Source: Candidatus Aegiribacteria sp. (GTDB lineage Bacteria; Fermentibacterota; Fermentibacteria; Fermentibacterales; JCC-6). From it: a DNA stretch of 43,233 nt. The notes beneath the pieces are model-generated. The model had not been told where the DNA came from, did no database searches, and worked only from the letters and a program-made list of their open reading frames with translations. The stretch lies in assembly GCA_023138735.1 (NCBI GenBank), contig JAGLOY010000038.1:1-43233 (forward strand), written 5' to 3'. Both the position numbers and the translations under genes were made by a program. Positions 25,120-34,427 of this stretch are shown here, piece after piece. How positions within the stretch are numbered: the first letter of the stretch is position 1; every line of letters starts with the position of its first letter.

Positions 25120-27108
25120 TCAACCTCCGTGTTTTTTTACAAGTTCAATTACATCCGGGAAATCAATGCCGAGTTCCTGAAGTTTATCGAGCGTCGGAAC
25201 GCCATCGTTCGTCCAGCCCCTGCGTTTGTAGACCGCGTCCAGCAGTTGCTCGTACTGCGCTTCCCGGTATTTACGCATGGCCGTAACCTTCTCTTCAGAG
25301 GACATTCCGGAGGGATCGATCCCAACTTCCTCACTTAGCTGAGCGTCGTACCTGTCCTGTCGTGATTCGTACTCAGTAACAGTGACAGGTCCTGCAGATC
25401 TGTACGGTATTGCATCATGCTCACGTTTTCCGAAACCCATCTTCAGGTTGAATACTCGCTGGAAGTTGTAGACCTTCTCGGACATACTTATCAGGCTGTC
25501 CATGGTTTGAGGCTTCCCTGTTACTCCTTCGAAGAATTCGCAGTATCCCTGGACATGTCCCGGTACTTTTGCCGGTTCATCCGTTTCGGCATTATCCGCC
25601 GGCTCAACATCGTTCCAGGGAAGCTTGCAGAGTCCGCAGAGGCCAAACCATGTTCTCCACATGGGGAAGTAATGCAGGGCTTCAGCTTTGTCTGCAAAGG
25701 TCGGTATCTGTTTGTTCACCATGTCCATGAAGATGAGCCATGCTTCGTCATGCTGCGCACCTTTGAGGGCAATACCATAACCACCCTGCTGGGCAAGAGA
25801 TTCTTTGGTTACGTATTCGGAGTATTCCATTCCCTTGGCTTCCATACCGATATCAAACACGAAATCGGGATCGGCTCCAAAGTTCTCCACGAAGTACTTT
25901 TTCATGTAGCGGATACCCTTACCGGCGATGAGCCCGAAACCTTCTCCACGGCCGATCTGATGAAGGAGTTCAAGGGCAGCGTCCCTGGCTCCGAATGGAA
26001 TCTCGAGCCCTCCGGTCTTTTCCTTATCGAGAACACCGGCTTCGTAACACTCCATGACAAAGGATACTCCCGTTGCGAAGGAGATAGTGTCCAGTCCGTA
26101 TGTGTCACAGTAGAAGTTGTACTCGATCACGAAACGGGGATCGAAAATACCCATATTGGCTGAACCGCCCAGAGTTTCGTATTCAGGGCCATCAACAAGG
26201 ACTTTTTCTCCCTTATAGGGTCCGGTTGAAAGCTGGAAATCCTCGACGGCCTTTGCGCAGGCCATAGTACACCCAAGCCAGCATCCATCCGGCTTACCTT
26301 TTGTGAAGAATGTTCTTAGGACATCGGAGCTGATCTTCGGAGTATCTGCATGTTTTCCGTAGCGGTAGTTCATGACAGGGAGGAGATCGTAGGCATCCAT
26401 TATCTCGACAAGGTGGGCGGTTCCCACTCCACGCATGTCGCACTGTTCCTCATCGAACTTTATCATCTCCTCTGTTATTCTCATGCCTGCGCGGCGAACC
26501 ATATCGGCGTCAAAGGGCTGGTTAGGGTCGTCAACCATGGTTATTGCCCCGGTAGGACATATTTCGGCACAGGCTCCGCATCCGATACAGTGGGGCTGGT
26601 CGGAATCGTAGGGCATTCGAACCGCCCTTACCGCACCCCTGTTCGTGAAGTTAATGATGTTCTCCCAGATACCCTGTTCGCAAATTCTCATGCAGAGACC
26701 GCACAGAATGCAGGCGTTGGGATTCAGATCGACAGCAGGATGCTTATAGCGGGGTTTTTCGATCCGGACAAATTTAGCAAGATCCTTGATGATCTGTACA
26801 TTGGGCCATCTGGAAAGCATCATCTCCAGCGTGATTGTCCTGTTCCTGAGTACCTTATCCGAAGAGGTATACACTGTTACGGGCTTCCGAACCGGATAAT
26901 TACATGATGTAACCAGTTTTGCTCTTCTTCCGTCATCCACCTCTACAATGCAGAGCCTGCATGCAGCATATGGTTCTACAAGTTCACTGTGGCAGAGAGC
27001 CGGGATGAAAATGTTATTCTCCAATGCGGCTTCAAGAATGGTTGAATCCCTTTTAACCGGGATCGATCTGCCATCAATTGTGATTGTTATCATTTCTATT
27101 TCAGTCAT
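25120..27108 (-). CDS. NuoG-like iron-sulfur module fused to AOR domains 2-3 (tungsten oxidoreductase large part)
   Basis: This 662-residue fusion has an N-terminal [2Fe-2S] ferredoxin domain (Cys39, Cys50, Cys53, Cys69). Two [4Fe-4S] sites follow (Cys133/136/139/143 and Cys174/177/180/184); the NuoG His-Cys cluster is missing. From about residue 205 it becomes AOR domains 2-3: VGTAHLVEIMDAYDLLPVMN, the cluster cysteines 276, 280 and 284 with a later Cys at 491 or 494, DGPEYETLGG (Glu309/311), YGLDTISFATG and the active-site-type His453 in KGAQHDEAW. AOR domain 1 is absent and is encoded separately at 29437-30240. The first AOR cysteines are spaced CxxxCxxxC rather than the usual CxxCxxxC. 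It starts by TAATG overlap with the NuoF-like gene. It would carry electrons between the tungstopterin and the flavin subunit. Confidence 0.88.
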   Translation of the reverse strand: MTEIEMITITIDGRSIPVKRDSTILEAALENNIFIPALCHSELVEPYAACRLCIVEVDDGRRAKLVTSCNYPVRKPVTVYTSSDKVLRNRTITLEMMLSRWPNVQIIKDLAKFVRIEKPRYKHPAVDLNPNACILCGLCMRICEQGIWENIINFTNRGAVRAVRMPYDSDQPHCIGCGACAEICPTGAITMVDDPNQPFDADMVRRAGMRITEEMIKFDEEQCDMRGVGTAHLVEIMDAYDLLPVMNYRYGKHADTPKISSDVLRTFFTKGKPDGCWLGCTMACAKAVEDFQLSTGPYKGEKVLVDGPEYETLGGSANMGIFDPRFVIEYNFYCDTYGLDTISFATGVSFVMECYEAGVLDKEKTGGLEIPFGARDAALELLHQIGRGEGFGLIAGKGIRYMKKYFVENFGADPDFVFDIGMEAKGMEYSEYVTKESLAQQGGYGIALKGAQHDEAWLIFMDMVNKQIPTFADKAEALHYFPMWRTWFGLCGLCKLPWNDVEPADNAETDEPAKVPGHVQGYCEFFEGVTGKPQTMDSLISMSEKVYNFQRVFNLKMGFGKREHDAIPYRSAGPVTVTEYESRQDRYDAQLSEEVGIDPSGMSSEEKVTAMRKYREAQYEQLLDAVYKRRGWTNDGVPTLDKLQELGIDFPDVIELVKKHGG

Positions 27109-28976
27109 TAGAGTACCTCCACCGCATCGAAGTTACATACTTCCCTGCAGACTCCGCAGTGAATACACTTCTCCTGATCTATCATATGCTGTTCCTTCAG
27201 GCTGCCCTCGATTGCGTCCACCGGACAGTTTCTGGCGCAGATTGTACAGCCGGTACAGTTATCAGCGATAATCCTGTACTCAATAAGTGCCTTGCACTTG
27301 AGTGCAGAGCATTTACCCTCCCGGATATGGTCTTCGTATTCTTTCCTGAAATACCTGATTGTGCTGAGAACCGGATTAGCTGCTGTCTGACCCAGCGCGC
27401 ACAGGCTGCTTTCGGACATATTCTGTCCATATTCCTCGAGAAGCTCAATGTCACCCTGGCGACCATCCCCGTTGGTGATCCGATCCAGAATTGTCCCGAG
27501 GGCGACGAGTCCTTCCCTGCAGGGAGTGCACTTACCGCAGGATTCATCCTTCAGGAAATCAACGAAGTACTTTGCCACCTGGATCATGCATGTGGAGTCG
27601 TCCATGACAACCATTCCACCCGAGCCCATCATTGAGCCAACTTCAGTGAGAGTATCGAAATCCACGGGAAGGTCAAGTTTGTCAGCGGGGAGGACTCCTC
27701 CGGAAGGGCCTCCTGTCTGTACTCCCTTGAATTCTTTGCCATCGGGAATACCTCCACCGATATCGTAGATGATCTCACGGAGAGTTATTCCCATTGGTAC
27801 TTCAACGAGACCGATGTTGTTCACGTCTCCAACAAGAGAGAAAACCTTGGTCCCCGATGATCCATTCCAGGGATTCTCAGAGACATCGCCTGTTCCGATG
27901 GATGCGAACCATTGGGCTCCCTTTTCCATTATCAGTGGAATATTTGCCCAGGTCTCAACGTTATTCAGAACAGTTGGCCTATCTTTGTAGCCCCTTTCAA
28001 CAGAGCGGACGTATTTTGCTCGTGGTTCCCCCGGGTTGCCGGCCATGGAAGCCATCAGAGCTGAGGATTCACCGCACACGAAGGCTCCTGCTCCTCTGTG
28101 CACCACGATATCAAAATCGAATCCGGTATTGAAGATGTTCTTTCCAAGAAGGCCATACTCACGCGATTGGCTTATAGCGATGATCAAGCGTTGCATGGCA
28201 AGAGGATATTCCTTACGGATGTAGATGTATCCCCTGCTGGCTCCCACTGCATAGGCGCCGGTCAGCATTCCCTCTATTACACAGTGAGGATCTGCCTCTA
28301 TTATGCTTCTATCCATGAAAGCGCCCGGGTCTCCCTCATCGGCGTTGCATATCACCGATGGAGGATATCCGGTTTTCTCAACGGCCTGGGCACACGATTG
28401 CCATTTCACTCCAGCTGGGAAACCACCGCCTCCCCGGCCTCTAATGCCTGAACGAATGATCTCAGTGATCACTTCTTCAGGTTTCATCGTTGTAAGTAAT
28501 TTGTGCAGAGCCTGATATCCATCAAGTCTGAAGTAATCTTCGATTTTCTCCGGATTGATCATTCCTTTGTGCCGCAGAGCAAGAAGCTTCTGCTTTCCGA
28601 AGAACGGAATATTCTCCATCTTCGGAACAGCTACTCCGTTATGATGATAAAGAAGCCTTTGCACAGGCTCTCCGCCCAGCAGATGTTTCTCTATAATTTC
28701 CGGGATATCGCTGATTGTAAGCTCCTCGTAGAATATTCCCTCAGGCTGAACCACCATAATGGGACCCTGGGCGCAGAACCCGTTGCACCCGGTCGGCACC
28801 ACCAGGTACTTTTCCAGCAGATTACGTTTCTCAAGCTCCTCATTCAGAGCTTTGACAAGATTGAAGGATTTGTTTGCAACACACGCTGTTCCTGTGCATA
28901 CCATAAGTGCCGCACTGTAGTTTTCGTACTCTTCGAGGGCTTTCTGCTGCATCTGTTTCAACTGATCAATTGTCAT
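27108..28976 (-). CDS. NuoF/HydB-like NADH-binding flavin and iron-sulfur subunit
   Basis: This 622-residue subunit has four parts. The N-terminal thioredoxin-like [2Fe-2S] domain uses Cys27, Cys32, Cys64 and Cys68. The FMN/NADH-binding core has SGIRGRGGGGFPAGVKW (about 176-192), NADEGDPGAFMDR and GAGAFVCGESSALMAS. The N3-type [4Fe-4S] ligands are Cys480, 483, 486 and 526 (SCGKCTPCREG). A C-terminal two-cluster ferredoxin uses Cys574-584 and Cys604-614. This is the HydB layout of NAD-linked, often electron-bifurcating, complexes. It should exchange electrons with NAD(H). Its stop overlaps the next start. No hydrogenase H-cluster gene lies nearby, so its partner is the AOR module. Confidence 0.93.
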   Translation of the reverse strand: MTIDQLKQMQQKALEEYENYSAALMVCTGTACVANKSFNLVKALNEELEKRNLLEKYLVVPTGCNGFCAQGPIMVVQPEGIFYEELTISDIPEIIEKHLLGGEPVQRLLYHHNGVAVPKMENIPFFGKQKLLALRHKGMINPEKIEDYFRLDGYQALHKLLTTMKPEEVITEIIRSGIRGRGGGGFPAGVKWQSCAQAVEKTGYPPSVICNADEGDPGAFMDRSIIEADPHCVIEGMLTGAYAVGASRGYIYIRKEYPLAMQRLIIAISQSREYGLLGKNIFNTGFDFDIVVHRGAGAFVCGESSALMASMAGNPGEPRAKYVRSVERGYKDRPTVLNNVETWANIPLIMEKGAQWFASIGTGDVSENPWNGSSGTKVFSLVGDVNNIGLVEVPMGITLREIIYDIGGGIPDGKEFKGVQTGGPSGGVLPADKLDLPVDFDTLTEVGSMMGSGGMVVMDDSTCMIQVAKYFVDFLKDESCGKCTPCREGLVALGTILDRITNGDGRQGDIELLEEYGQNMSESSLCALGQTAANPVLSTIRYFRKEYEDHIREGKCSALKCKALIEYRIIADNCTGCTICARNCPVDAIEGSLKEQHMIDQEKCIHCGVCREVCNFDAVEVL

Positions 28977-28988
28977 TTCCGGCCCTCC

Positions 28989-29444
28989 TTAACTGAATCT
29001 TTTTATGATGCTGGGTACTTCGTTAGATTTGACTCCACCCATAACCTCATCACCAATGGTAACAACGGGAGCGAGTCCGCATGCGCCGACACATCTGACT
29101 TCGGTAAGTGTATATTTACCGTCCGGTGTCGTTTCTCCGCTTGAAATACCAAGAGTCCTTTCGAGGGCTGCAAGCACGTCCGCTGCCCCCTTTACGTAAC
29201 ATGCTGTTCCCATGCAGACCTGTATTTCCGTTTCGCCCCTCTGCTCAAGACTGAAAGCATTGTAGAAGGTGGCTATATGAAACAGTTTGCCCCTTGGTTT
29301 TTCGGTTCTGTCAGCAATCCTTTCAAGGGCTTCCTTCGGGATGTATCGGAACTCGTCCTGAACATCCTGCATCATCTCGATAACGAAATCGGGATCCGTG
29401 TTCCATTTCTCAATAATAGCGTCCACTATTTTCAAATTAATCAT
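28989..29444 (-). CDS. NuoE/HydC-like [2Fe-2S] subunit
   Basis: This 151-residue protein has the normal NuoE length. An N-terminal helical part (MMQDVQDEFRYIPKEALERI) is followed by a thioredoxin-like [2Fe-2S] domain with Cys77, Cys82, Cys118 and Cys122 (QVCMGTACYVKG and RCVGACGLAP). It passes electrons within the NuoEF pair. I chose the ATG at 29444, which has GGAGG six bases upstream and overlaps the end of the AOR N-domain gene by eight bases. That overlap implies translational coupling of the AOR half with the Nuo subunits. Confidence 0.93.
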   Translation of the reverse strand: MINLKIVDAIIEKWNTDPDFVIEMMQDVQDEFRYIPKEALERIADRTEKPRGKLFHIATFYNAFSLEQRGETEIQVCMGTACYVKGAADVLAALERTLGISSGETTPDGKYTLTEVRCVGACGLAPVVTIGDEVMGGVKSNEVPSIIKRFS

Positions 29445-30240
29445 TGGACACCTCCCCTGCATCCTGCTGAGAAATTGTCCATGCGGGTCTTGTCTGGGGA
29501 GCCTTCACTACAAGAGCTTTCAGCCCTTTGTTCCGGAAGACTGTGCCCGTTCCACCCCTTCCGGCCTGCTTCAGCCTCATGGCTCTTCTCCTCCAGTCCC
29601 ACCATGAGAAATTCAGGCATCCGATCCATGCATGTTCAGCACCGGCACCGGCTGAGACCGTTGAAATATGCCGCTTGTCATCATCATCTTTGGAGTACAT
29701 CTCGGCCAGCTCCTCCGCAGCCAGGTGTGAATTCACAGAAAGAAGCGGGGATTCAATCACCTGAACCCTACCGTTTATACCGTCGATGAAGATGATCAGA
29801 TCAACTTCAGATTTTCCGGTGAGAACAAGGCAGTCAAAACCGGAGAACTTCAGCAGGGGACCGAAATGCCCTCCAACATTGGAATCCACTACGGATCCCG
29901 TCGTGGGGGATATGGTTGTGACAATAGACTTGCCTGCACCCGAGAAAGAAGTTGTACCTCCGAGCGGTCCTGCAGCTATGCATATAGCATTCTCAGGACT
30001 GTCCCATTTTGTGAATGAGGTTACTTCCTGCCACAGCATCCAGAGATCGAATCCTTTTCCACCGGTGAAAACATCTTTCATTTTCTCCGTTACCGGTACG
30101 ATCCTGAAGGAAGGTTCTGAGATATCAATTCGGAGCATTTCCCCGGTGTACCCTTTTATGGAGGGTCTGGGGCTGTACTCGAACGTACCAAGAACCTTCT
30201 GTTTCTCAAGAATCTCACCGGCGTTGCGTGCGTTTGCCAT
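29437..30240 (-). CDS. Stand-alone AOR N-terminal domain (tungstopterin-binding half)
   Basis: This 267-residue protein equals domain 1 of aldehyde:ferredoxin oxidoreductase and stops where domain 2 would begin. It has YTGEMLRIDISEP at the start (about residues 31-43). It also has the pterin-binding motifs ICIAAGPLGGTTS (87-99), VGGHFGPLLKFSGFD (122-136) and AGRGGTGTVFRNKGLKALVV (226-245). In known AOR, about 600 residues, this domain and the two others bind one tungsten bis-pterin; here the rest is encoded at 25120-27108. I chose the ATG at 30240 because GGGAG lies seven bases upstream. It is the first gene of the operon, so both halves are made from one mRNA. Confidence 0.9.
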   Translation of the reverse strand: MANARNAGEILEKQKVLGTFEYSPRPSIKGYTGEMLRIDISEPSFRIVPVTEKMKDVFTGGKGFDLWMLWQEVTSFTKWDSPENAICIAAGPLGGTTSFSGAGKSIVTTISPTTGSVVDSNVGGHFGPLLKFSGFDCLVLTGKSEVDLIIFIDGINGRVQVIESPLLSVNSHLAAEELAEMYSKDDDDKRHISTVSAGAGAEHAWIGCLNFSWWDWRRRAMRLKQAGRGGTGTVFRNKGLKALVVKAPQTRPAWTISQQDAGEVSND

Positions 30241-30399
30241 AGAAAACTCCCTGCGATTGCGCCTGTAATAGTAAAAGAATCTGTTAAGAGTGATTATTAC
30301 CACAGAAATATACGCATGAAAGCTACAAACTGCAGGGGTCGGAAACAACCCTCCGAAAAGGGCTCTGGCAGATCTGGAAGTGATTGCTTAGAATCAAAT

Positions 30400-31008
30400 A
30401 TGATGGAAGTAGAAACCAACGCATTTCAGAACAATCCTCCCGGCCTTACGGTACTTCTAAACACCGCGTCAGTGGGTATTACCGGAGCCGGCGGGGTAGG
30501 ATCGAATGTTGCTGCTTCACTGGTTCGTGCCGGAATAGGCAGGCTTGTGATAGCCGATTTCGATTCTGTTGAACTGCCAAACCTTAACAGGCAATTTTTT
30601 TTCAGGGATCAGATAGGATATCCAAAGGTTGAGGCTCTGAAATACAATCTGAAGCTCATAAACCCCGATGCTGAAATCGAGATTCACACCAGGCTCATCG
30701 ATCCTGAAAATGCCTGTTCGATCTTTGCTGACTGTGATGTCCTTGTTGAAGCGGTCGACAGGGAGGAAACCAAAGTGATGCTCCTTGAATCCTGGCTTCG
30801 CGGATTACCCCGTAAACCTGTATTCTCCTGCTCCGGTATTGCAGGTTTCGGAAGGACCGATTCGATCAGAGTTGACAGGCGCCAGAACCTTACGATTGTT
30901 GGAGATCAGGAAAGTGATCTTTCCATGGGTACGCTTTCCTCAAGAGTAGCTGTTGTGGCCGCCATGATGGCCAACGAGATCATCGAATATTTCTTCTCAT
31001 CGAAGTAA
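30400..31008 (+). CDS. ThiF/MoeB/HesA-like adenylyltransferase
   Basis: ThiF/MoeB proteins adenylylate the C-terminal Gly-Gly of ThiS/MoaD. This protein of about 202 residues has the nucleotide-binding GAGGVGSNVAASLVRAGIG, DFDSVELPNLNRQFF (the Asp and Arg of the active site) and the crossover region (VLVEAVDREETK). It lacks the zinc CxxC pairs and the rhodanese domain of larger MoeB proteins, as in the short ThiF family-2 type. It is divergent from the split-AOR operon that ends in a MoaD-like gene, its likely partner. Starts at 30316, 30400 or 30403 are possible and none has a clear binding site. It ends next to the convergent phosphatase gene. Confidence 0.82.
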   Translation: MMEVETNAFQNNPPGLTVLLNTASVGITGAGGVGSNVAASLVRAGIGRLVIADFDSVELPNLNRQFFFRDQIGYPKVEALKYNLKLINPDAEIEIHTRLIDPENACSIFADCDVLVEAVDREETKVMLLESWLRGLPRKPVFSCSGIAGFGRTDSIRVDRRQNLTIVGDQESDLSMGTLSSRVAVVAAMMANEIIEYFFSSK

Positions 31009-33525
31009 CTACAACTTTTCAGTGCACCTGACCGCCAGTAGAGTGAAGTCATCTGAGAACTTTGAAGAACCATGAAATTCCTCAACGCTCTTTTCGATTA
31101 ATCGCAGAAGCTTTCCAGGATTCACCCCTCTGTTTTCAGATACTATGGAAATAATTCTGTCTTCCCCGTACTCCTCCTCTTCAGCATTCATGGCTTCACA
31201 TACTCCATCGGTATACATGAGAAGAGTATCACCGATCCTGAAGTCGATAATACCTTCGGTGTATTCCGCATTACGCACTACACCGAATAAAAGACCACCC
31301 TCACTCAGTCTTTCAACACTGCCATCACTCCTCATCAACAGCGGCGGGTTATGACCTGCGTTGACAAAGTTGATTCTGCCGGCGGCGGGATCCAGGGAGG
31401 CCATGAAAAATGTTATGAATAGCTCCGGTGGTGTATTATCGAATATGAGTGAATTTATCTTCTCGGCCGATTCTGCCAGAGTTACACCCATTTCCCTAGT
31501 TGTTCTAAGGGATGCCTGAAGATTGGCCATGAGAAGTGCAGCTCCTACTCCCTTACCTGCTACGTCACCCACGGCGACAATTACACGGCCGCCTGGAATA
31601 GTCATGACATCGTAGTAATCACCGGCTACTTCAAGACAGAACCGGATAAGGGCATCGATCTCAAGTCCTTTTACATTCGGAATTCTTTCCGGCAGAAAAC
31701 CCATCTGGATTTCCCTTGACATACGCATCTGTTCATCGAGTTTCTGCTTTATGATTCTCTCCCTGAGGAGCTGTATGTTTTCAGCCACCAGAGCTATCTG
31801 TGCTGAAAAGCTGCTTAGTAATTCAAGTTCTTCCGATGTGAAATCCTCTCCATTTGTTTTGCTGCTGATTACAAGGAATCCTACGAGACCTGATTTAACT
31901 GTAAGGGGAAGAATAACAGCACATTTACGCCTCAGGAACCATTCTTTCTGTTCATCATTCAGTGATATGTTTCCGCTTTCTATGGCTTCATCGAGGAGAA
32001 TGGAGTTTTCTCGGCTTACAAGCCTTTCTATTAACTCATCAGATAGATTGAAGGGTGTCGGTTCATCGTTCTCAGCCACGAATCCGTTTTCGTCGCTGAT
32101 CCTGAGCACAGGATAGATATTCTCAGCCGATAGACCTGCAGCCAGTTTATCCTGTAGATTCTTCCAGAAAGAGCTGTCATCTGTTCGCACCATACTTGAT
32201 GCAAGGAAATCCTTCAGGAGATTACGAAGTCTGCCTCGCTCCGGATAGAAGTATTTTTCAACCTTTGCTCTCAACCTGCGCTGAGTCGGCATGAATACCA
32301 GTGCAAGGCCAAGGCCGAGAACGAGCGTAGGTGTTTGACTGCTGATACCCACTGCCTCGAGAACGAACTCTCCAAAAAGGTAAAGCAGACCGAAAAATAT
32401 CAGAAGCAGAACAAAGTTGACCGCAATAAAGCGGGTACCTCTTTTGATCTTTCCTTCCACTGCTAGCAGTTTGTATTTCCGGAATGCATAGATGAAGGAA
32501 ATAGGTATGGGAAGAAGAAAAAGGAAGGTAATGTTGTAAATAAGCATTAAAGTCTGAATTGGGATCTGAATATTCGGGCCGTCGAATAAATACGTGAACC
32601 AGTTGAAGAGTATGAATATTGTGACACCTGTAACAGAGCCGAGAAGAACCAGTCTAGTCTGTCTTTTCTCTATGAAACTGTCGGATCGACGGTAATTTCT
32701 GATAAGCAGAATGAAGCCTGCCGCAATGTAAATTGTGCTGTAGAGAGTAACTGCCAGCACAGGGAAGAAAGGAAAAGAAGATATTCTGATATAACTGAGA
32801 ACCAGAAAAGGAAGAAAAATGGCTATGTTGAATGGAATACTGAATCTGTCATAGATCGTGTTCCTTTTGGGAAAAAGGAGATGTAATTTAAGCCAGAAAC
32901 AGGGTGATGACATACCAAGAATCGCAAAGCCTGCAACAAGCCATACTGGTGGTTGGAAAGCAGCATATGGATTGGCGATTATATCGCTTGAAAGAGCCAT
33001 CAGTACTGCGAGCGTGAAACAGAAAAGCGTAAGTGTTCTTACAGCTGATGAACTGTAATTCTTCGAGAACCCCCATATTCCAGTGAGAATTAGCCCAAGA
33101 ACTATCAAGGTCCTCAGGATGAACATAAGCCATATTTGGAATTTTAGAGGACCTGGAATAGTTCTCGTTACAATATCCGTAGTGTACATGACGTTTTCAT
33201 GCATGAACATGATCTCTATAGTTTTACCTGCAGGTGTATCCGTTGAGAATGTATTGAAGTAGTTCTCTTCAGTTGCGGGGCGACCCTCCACTGCAACCAG
33301 CAGATCTCCCTGTACAGGATACGGAGAATGGGGGAAATCATCGAGATCTATTTCCCAGAAGGGTGCATAGGATGTTACCGAAGCAAGTCTGATGAAGCTC
33401 CACATATCACCGATATGAGTGATTTTGTATATCTTTGTATACTCACGCGCAAGATGAAGAGCGCAGAATCCCGCAGCAAGAACCATGATGATGATTGTGA
33501 GTATCAGAACGAGCCGCTTGATCAA
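31009..33525 (-). CDS. Membrane-bound SpoIIE/RsbU-type PP2C phosphatase with GAF domain
   Basis: This 838-residue protein begins with a membrane anchor (IKRLVLILTIIIMVLAAGFCALH). A periplasmic PDZ-like segment follows (YPVQGDLLVAVEGRPATEENY). Then come about seven membrane helices (residues of about 135-400), a GAF domain (about 430-590) and a C-terminal SpoIIE-type PP2C domain. The phosphatase has the metal-binding Asp residues in AGDYYDV and VGDVAGKGVGAALLMANLQ, plus NAGHNPPLL and LLMYTDGVCEAMN. Such enzymes dephosphorylate anti-anti-sigma (STAS) proteins in stress-response partner switching. No STAS or anti-sigma gene lies nearby, so the target is unknown. Confidence 0.88.
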   Translation of the reverse strand: MIKRLVLILTIIIMVLAAGFCALHLAREYTKIYKITHIGDMWSFIRLASVTSYAPFWEIDLDDFPHSPYPVQGDLLVAVEGRPATEENYFNTFSTDTPAGKTIEIMFMHENVMYTTDIVTRTIPGPLKFQIWLMFILRTLIVLGLILTGIWGFSKNYSSSAVRTLTLFCFTLAVLMALSSDIIANPYAAFQPPVWLVAGFAILGMSSPCFWLKLHLLFPKRNTIYDRFSIPFNIAIFLPFLVLSYIRISSFPFFPVLAVTLYSTIYIAAGFILLIRNYRRSDSFIEKRQTRLVLLGSVTGVTIFILFNWFTYLFDGPNIQIPIQTLMLIYNITFLFLLPIPISFIYAFRKYKLLAVEGKIKRGTRFIAVNFVLLLIFFGLLYLFGEFVLEAVGISSQTPTLVLGLGLALVFMPTQRRLRAKVEKYFYPERGRLRNLLKDFLASSMVRTDDSSFWKNLQDKLAAGLSAENIYPVLRISDENGFVAENDEPTPFNLSDELIERLVSRENSILLDEAIESGNISLNDEQKEWFLRRKCAVILPLTVKSGLVGFLVISSKTNGEDFTSEELELLSSFSAQIALVAENIQLLRERIIKQKLDEQMRMSREIQMGFLPERIPNVKGLEIDALIRFCLEVAGDYYDVMTIPGGRVIVAVGDVAGKGVGAALLMANLQASLRTTREMGVTLAESAEKINSLIFDNTPPELFITFFMASLDPAAGRINFVNAGHNPPLLMRSDGSVERLSEGGLLFGVVRNAEYTEGIIDFRIGDTLLMYTDGVCEAMNAEEEEYGEDRIISIVSENRGVNPGKLLRLIEKSVEEFHGSSKFSDDFTLLAVRCTEKL

Positions 33526-33608
33526 CTTTCTCTCCGATTTTCAGAGACGGACAGTAGCTTTTTCGTTATTTGAAGATAAGTTATTTACAGACCCGGCGGT
33601 ATTGCAGA

Positions 33609-34388
33609 CTAATTGATTCCGTGACGGATGGAGATATCACCTGAGACCGTTGTTATATCAATCGTAAATTCCCCATTTCCGAATTCAGTTGAACTGCCTA
33701 CCAGATCATGATGTATCTCAGCACCGGGAATATCTATGTTACCGCTCATGGTTGATACCGATACACTGACAGTACTTTCAATGACCAGATCGATCAGTCC
33801 GCTGACTGTGGATATCTCTATATCGCCTTCAATATTATCGATTACTCCCCTGAGTGAACCATCCACGATGTTTACTACAGAAAGTCCCGGGACATCAATC
33901 AGATCTATTTCACCTTTGACAACGTTTACGGTCAGGTCTCCTGCAAATCCCTCAAGTACTGCTGATCCGTTAATAATTTCAACCAATGAAGTACCCATCC
34001 CGTTGCTCAATGATATGCAACCGTTGAAAGTCCGCATTACAAGGTTCAGATAGAGGGATTCGGGCAGTCTGACATGGAAATGTACTTCGTTGCCTTCCCA
34101 GTCATCACGATAAGTGACTTCGCAGAACAGGCCATTGATGTAATTACAGTCTACATTGATGGATTCAATTTCCTCAGTTTGATCGCCATCGATTGTGTAT
34201 TCTATCAGCACCTGATCCGAATTCCATTCCTCGATCGTTATATCCCCGTTTATGTTGGTGATAACTACATTCGAACCGGCATCCAGAACAGCTGAAAATG
34301 AATCTTCTCCCCTGACGATATCTCCAGCACTGACTGCTGCAGAAGTAAGGATGGAAATTATAGATATTAAAATATATAGCTTAAACAT
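33609..34388 (-). CDS. Exported DUF4097-type beta-helix protein
   Basis: This 259-residue protein has a signal peptide (MFKLYILISIISILTSAAVSA). Repeated beta-turns of the DUF4097 kind follow (VVITNINGDITIEEW, MRTFNGCISL, TVSGLIDLVIES, TMSGNIDIPG, TVSGDISIRHG). It is the exported counterpart of the cytoplasmic protein at 18293, without the helical N-terminus. GGAGGAG lies six bases before the ATG, and a promoter at 34428-34455 fits. Function is unknown. Confidence 0.8.
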   Translation of the reverse strand: MFKLYILISIISILTSAAVSAGDIVRGEDSFSAVLDAGSNVVITNINGDITIEEWNSDQVLIEYTIDGDQTEEIESINVDCNYINGLFCEVTYRDDWEGNEVHFHVRLPESLYLNLVMRTFNGCISLSNGMGTSLVEIINGSAVLEGFAGDLTVNVVKGEIDLIDVPGLSVVNIVDGSLRGVIDNIEGDIEISTVSGLIDLVIESTVSVSVSTMSGNIDIPGAEIHHDLVGSSTEFGNGEFTIDITTVSGDISIRHGIN

Positions 34389-34427
34389 GACAGCTCCTCC
34401 GCACGAGATTTGATTGTTGCCGTTTAA

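Noticed and set aside
25417-26163. 248-residue plus-strand ORF opposite the NuoG-AOR gene
   Set aside because: It is a shadow of the strongly supported minus-strand coding sequence and has no family features.
26350-28976. Several long plus-strand ORFs opposite the NuoF-like and NuoG-AOR genes
   Set aside because: All run antisense to well-conserved enzymes and come from their codon pattern.
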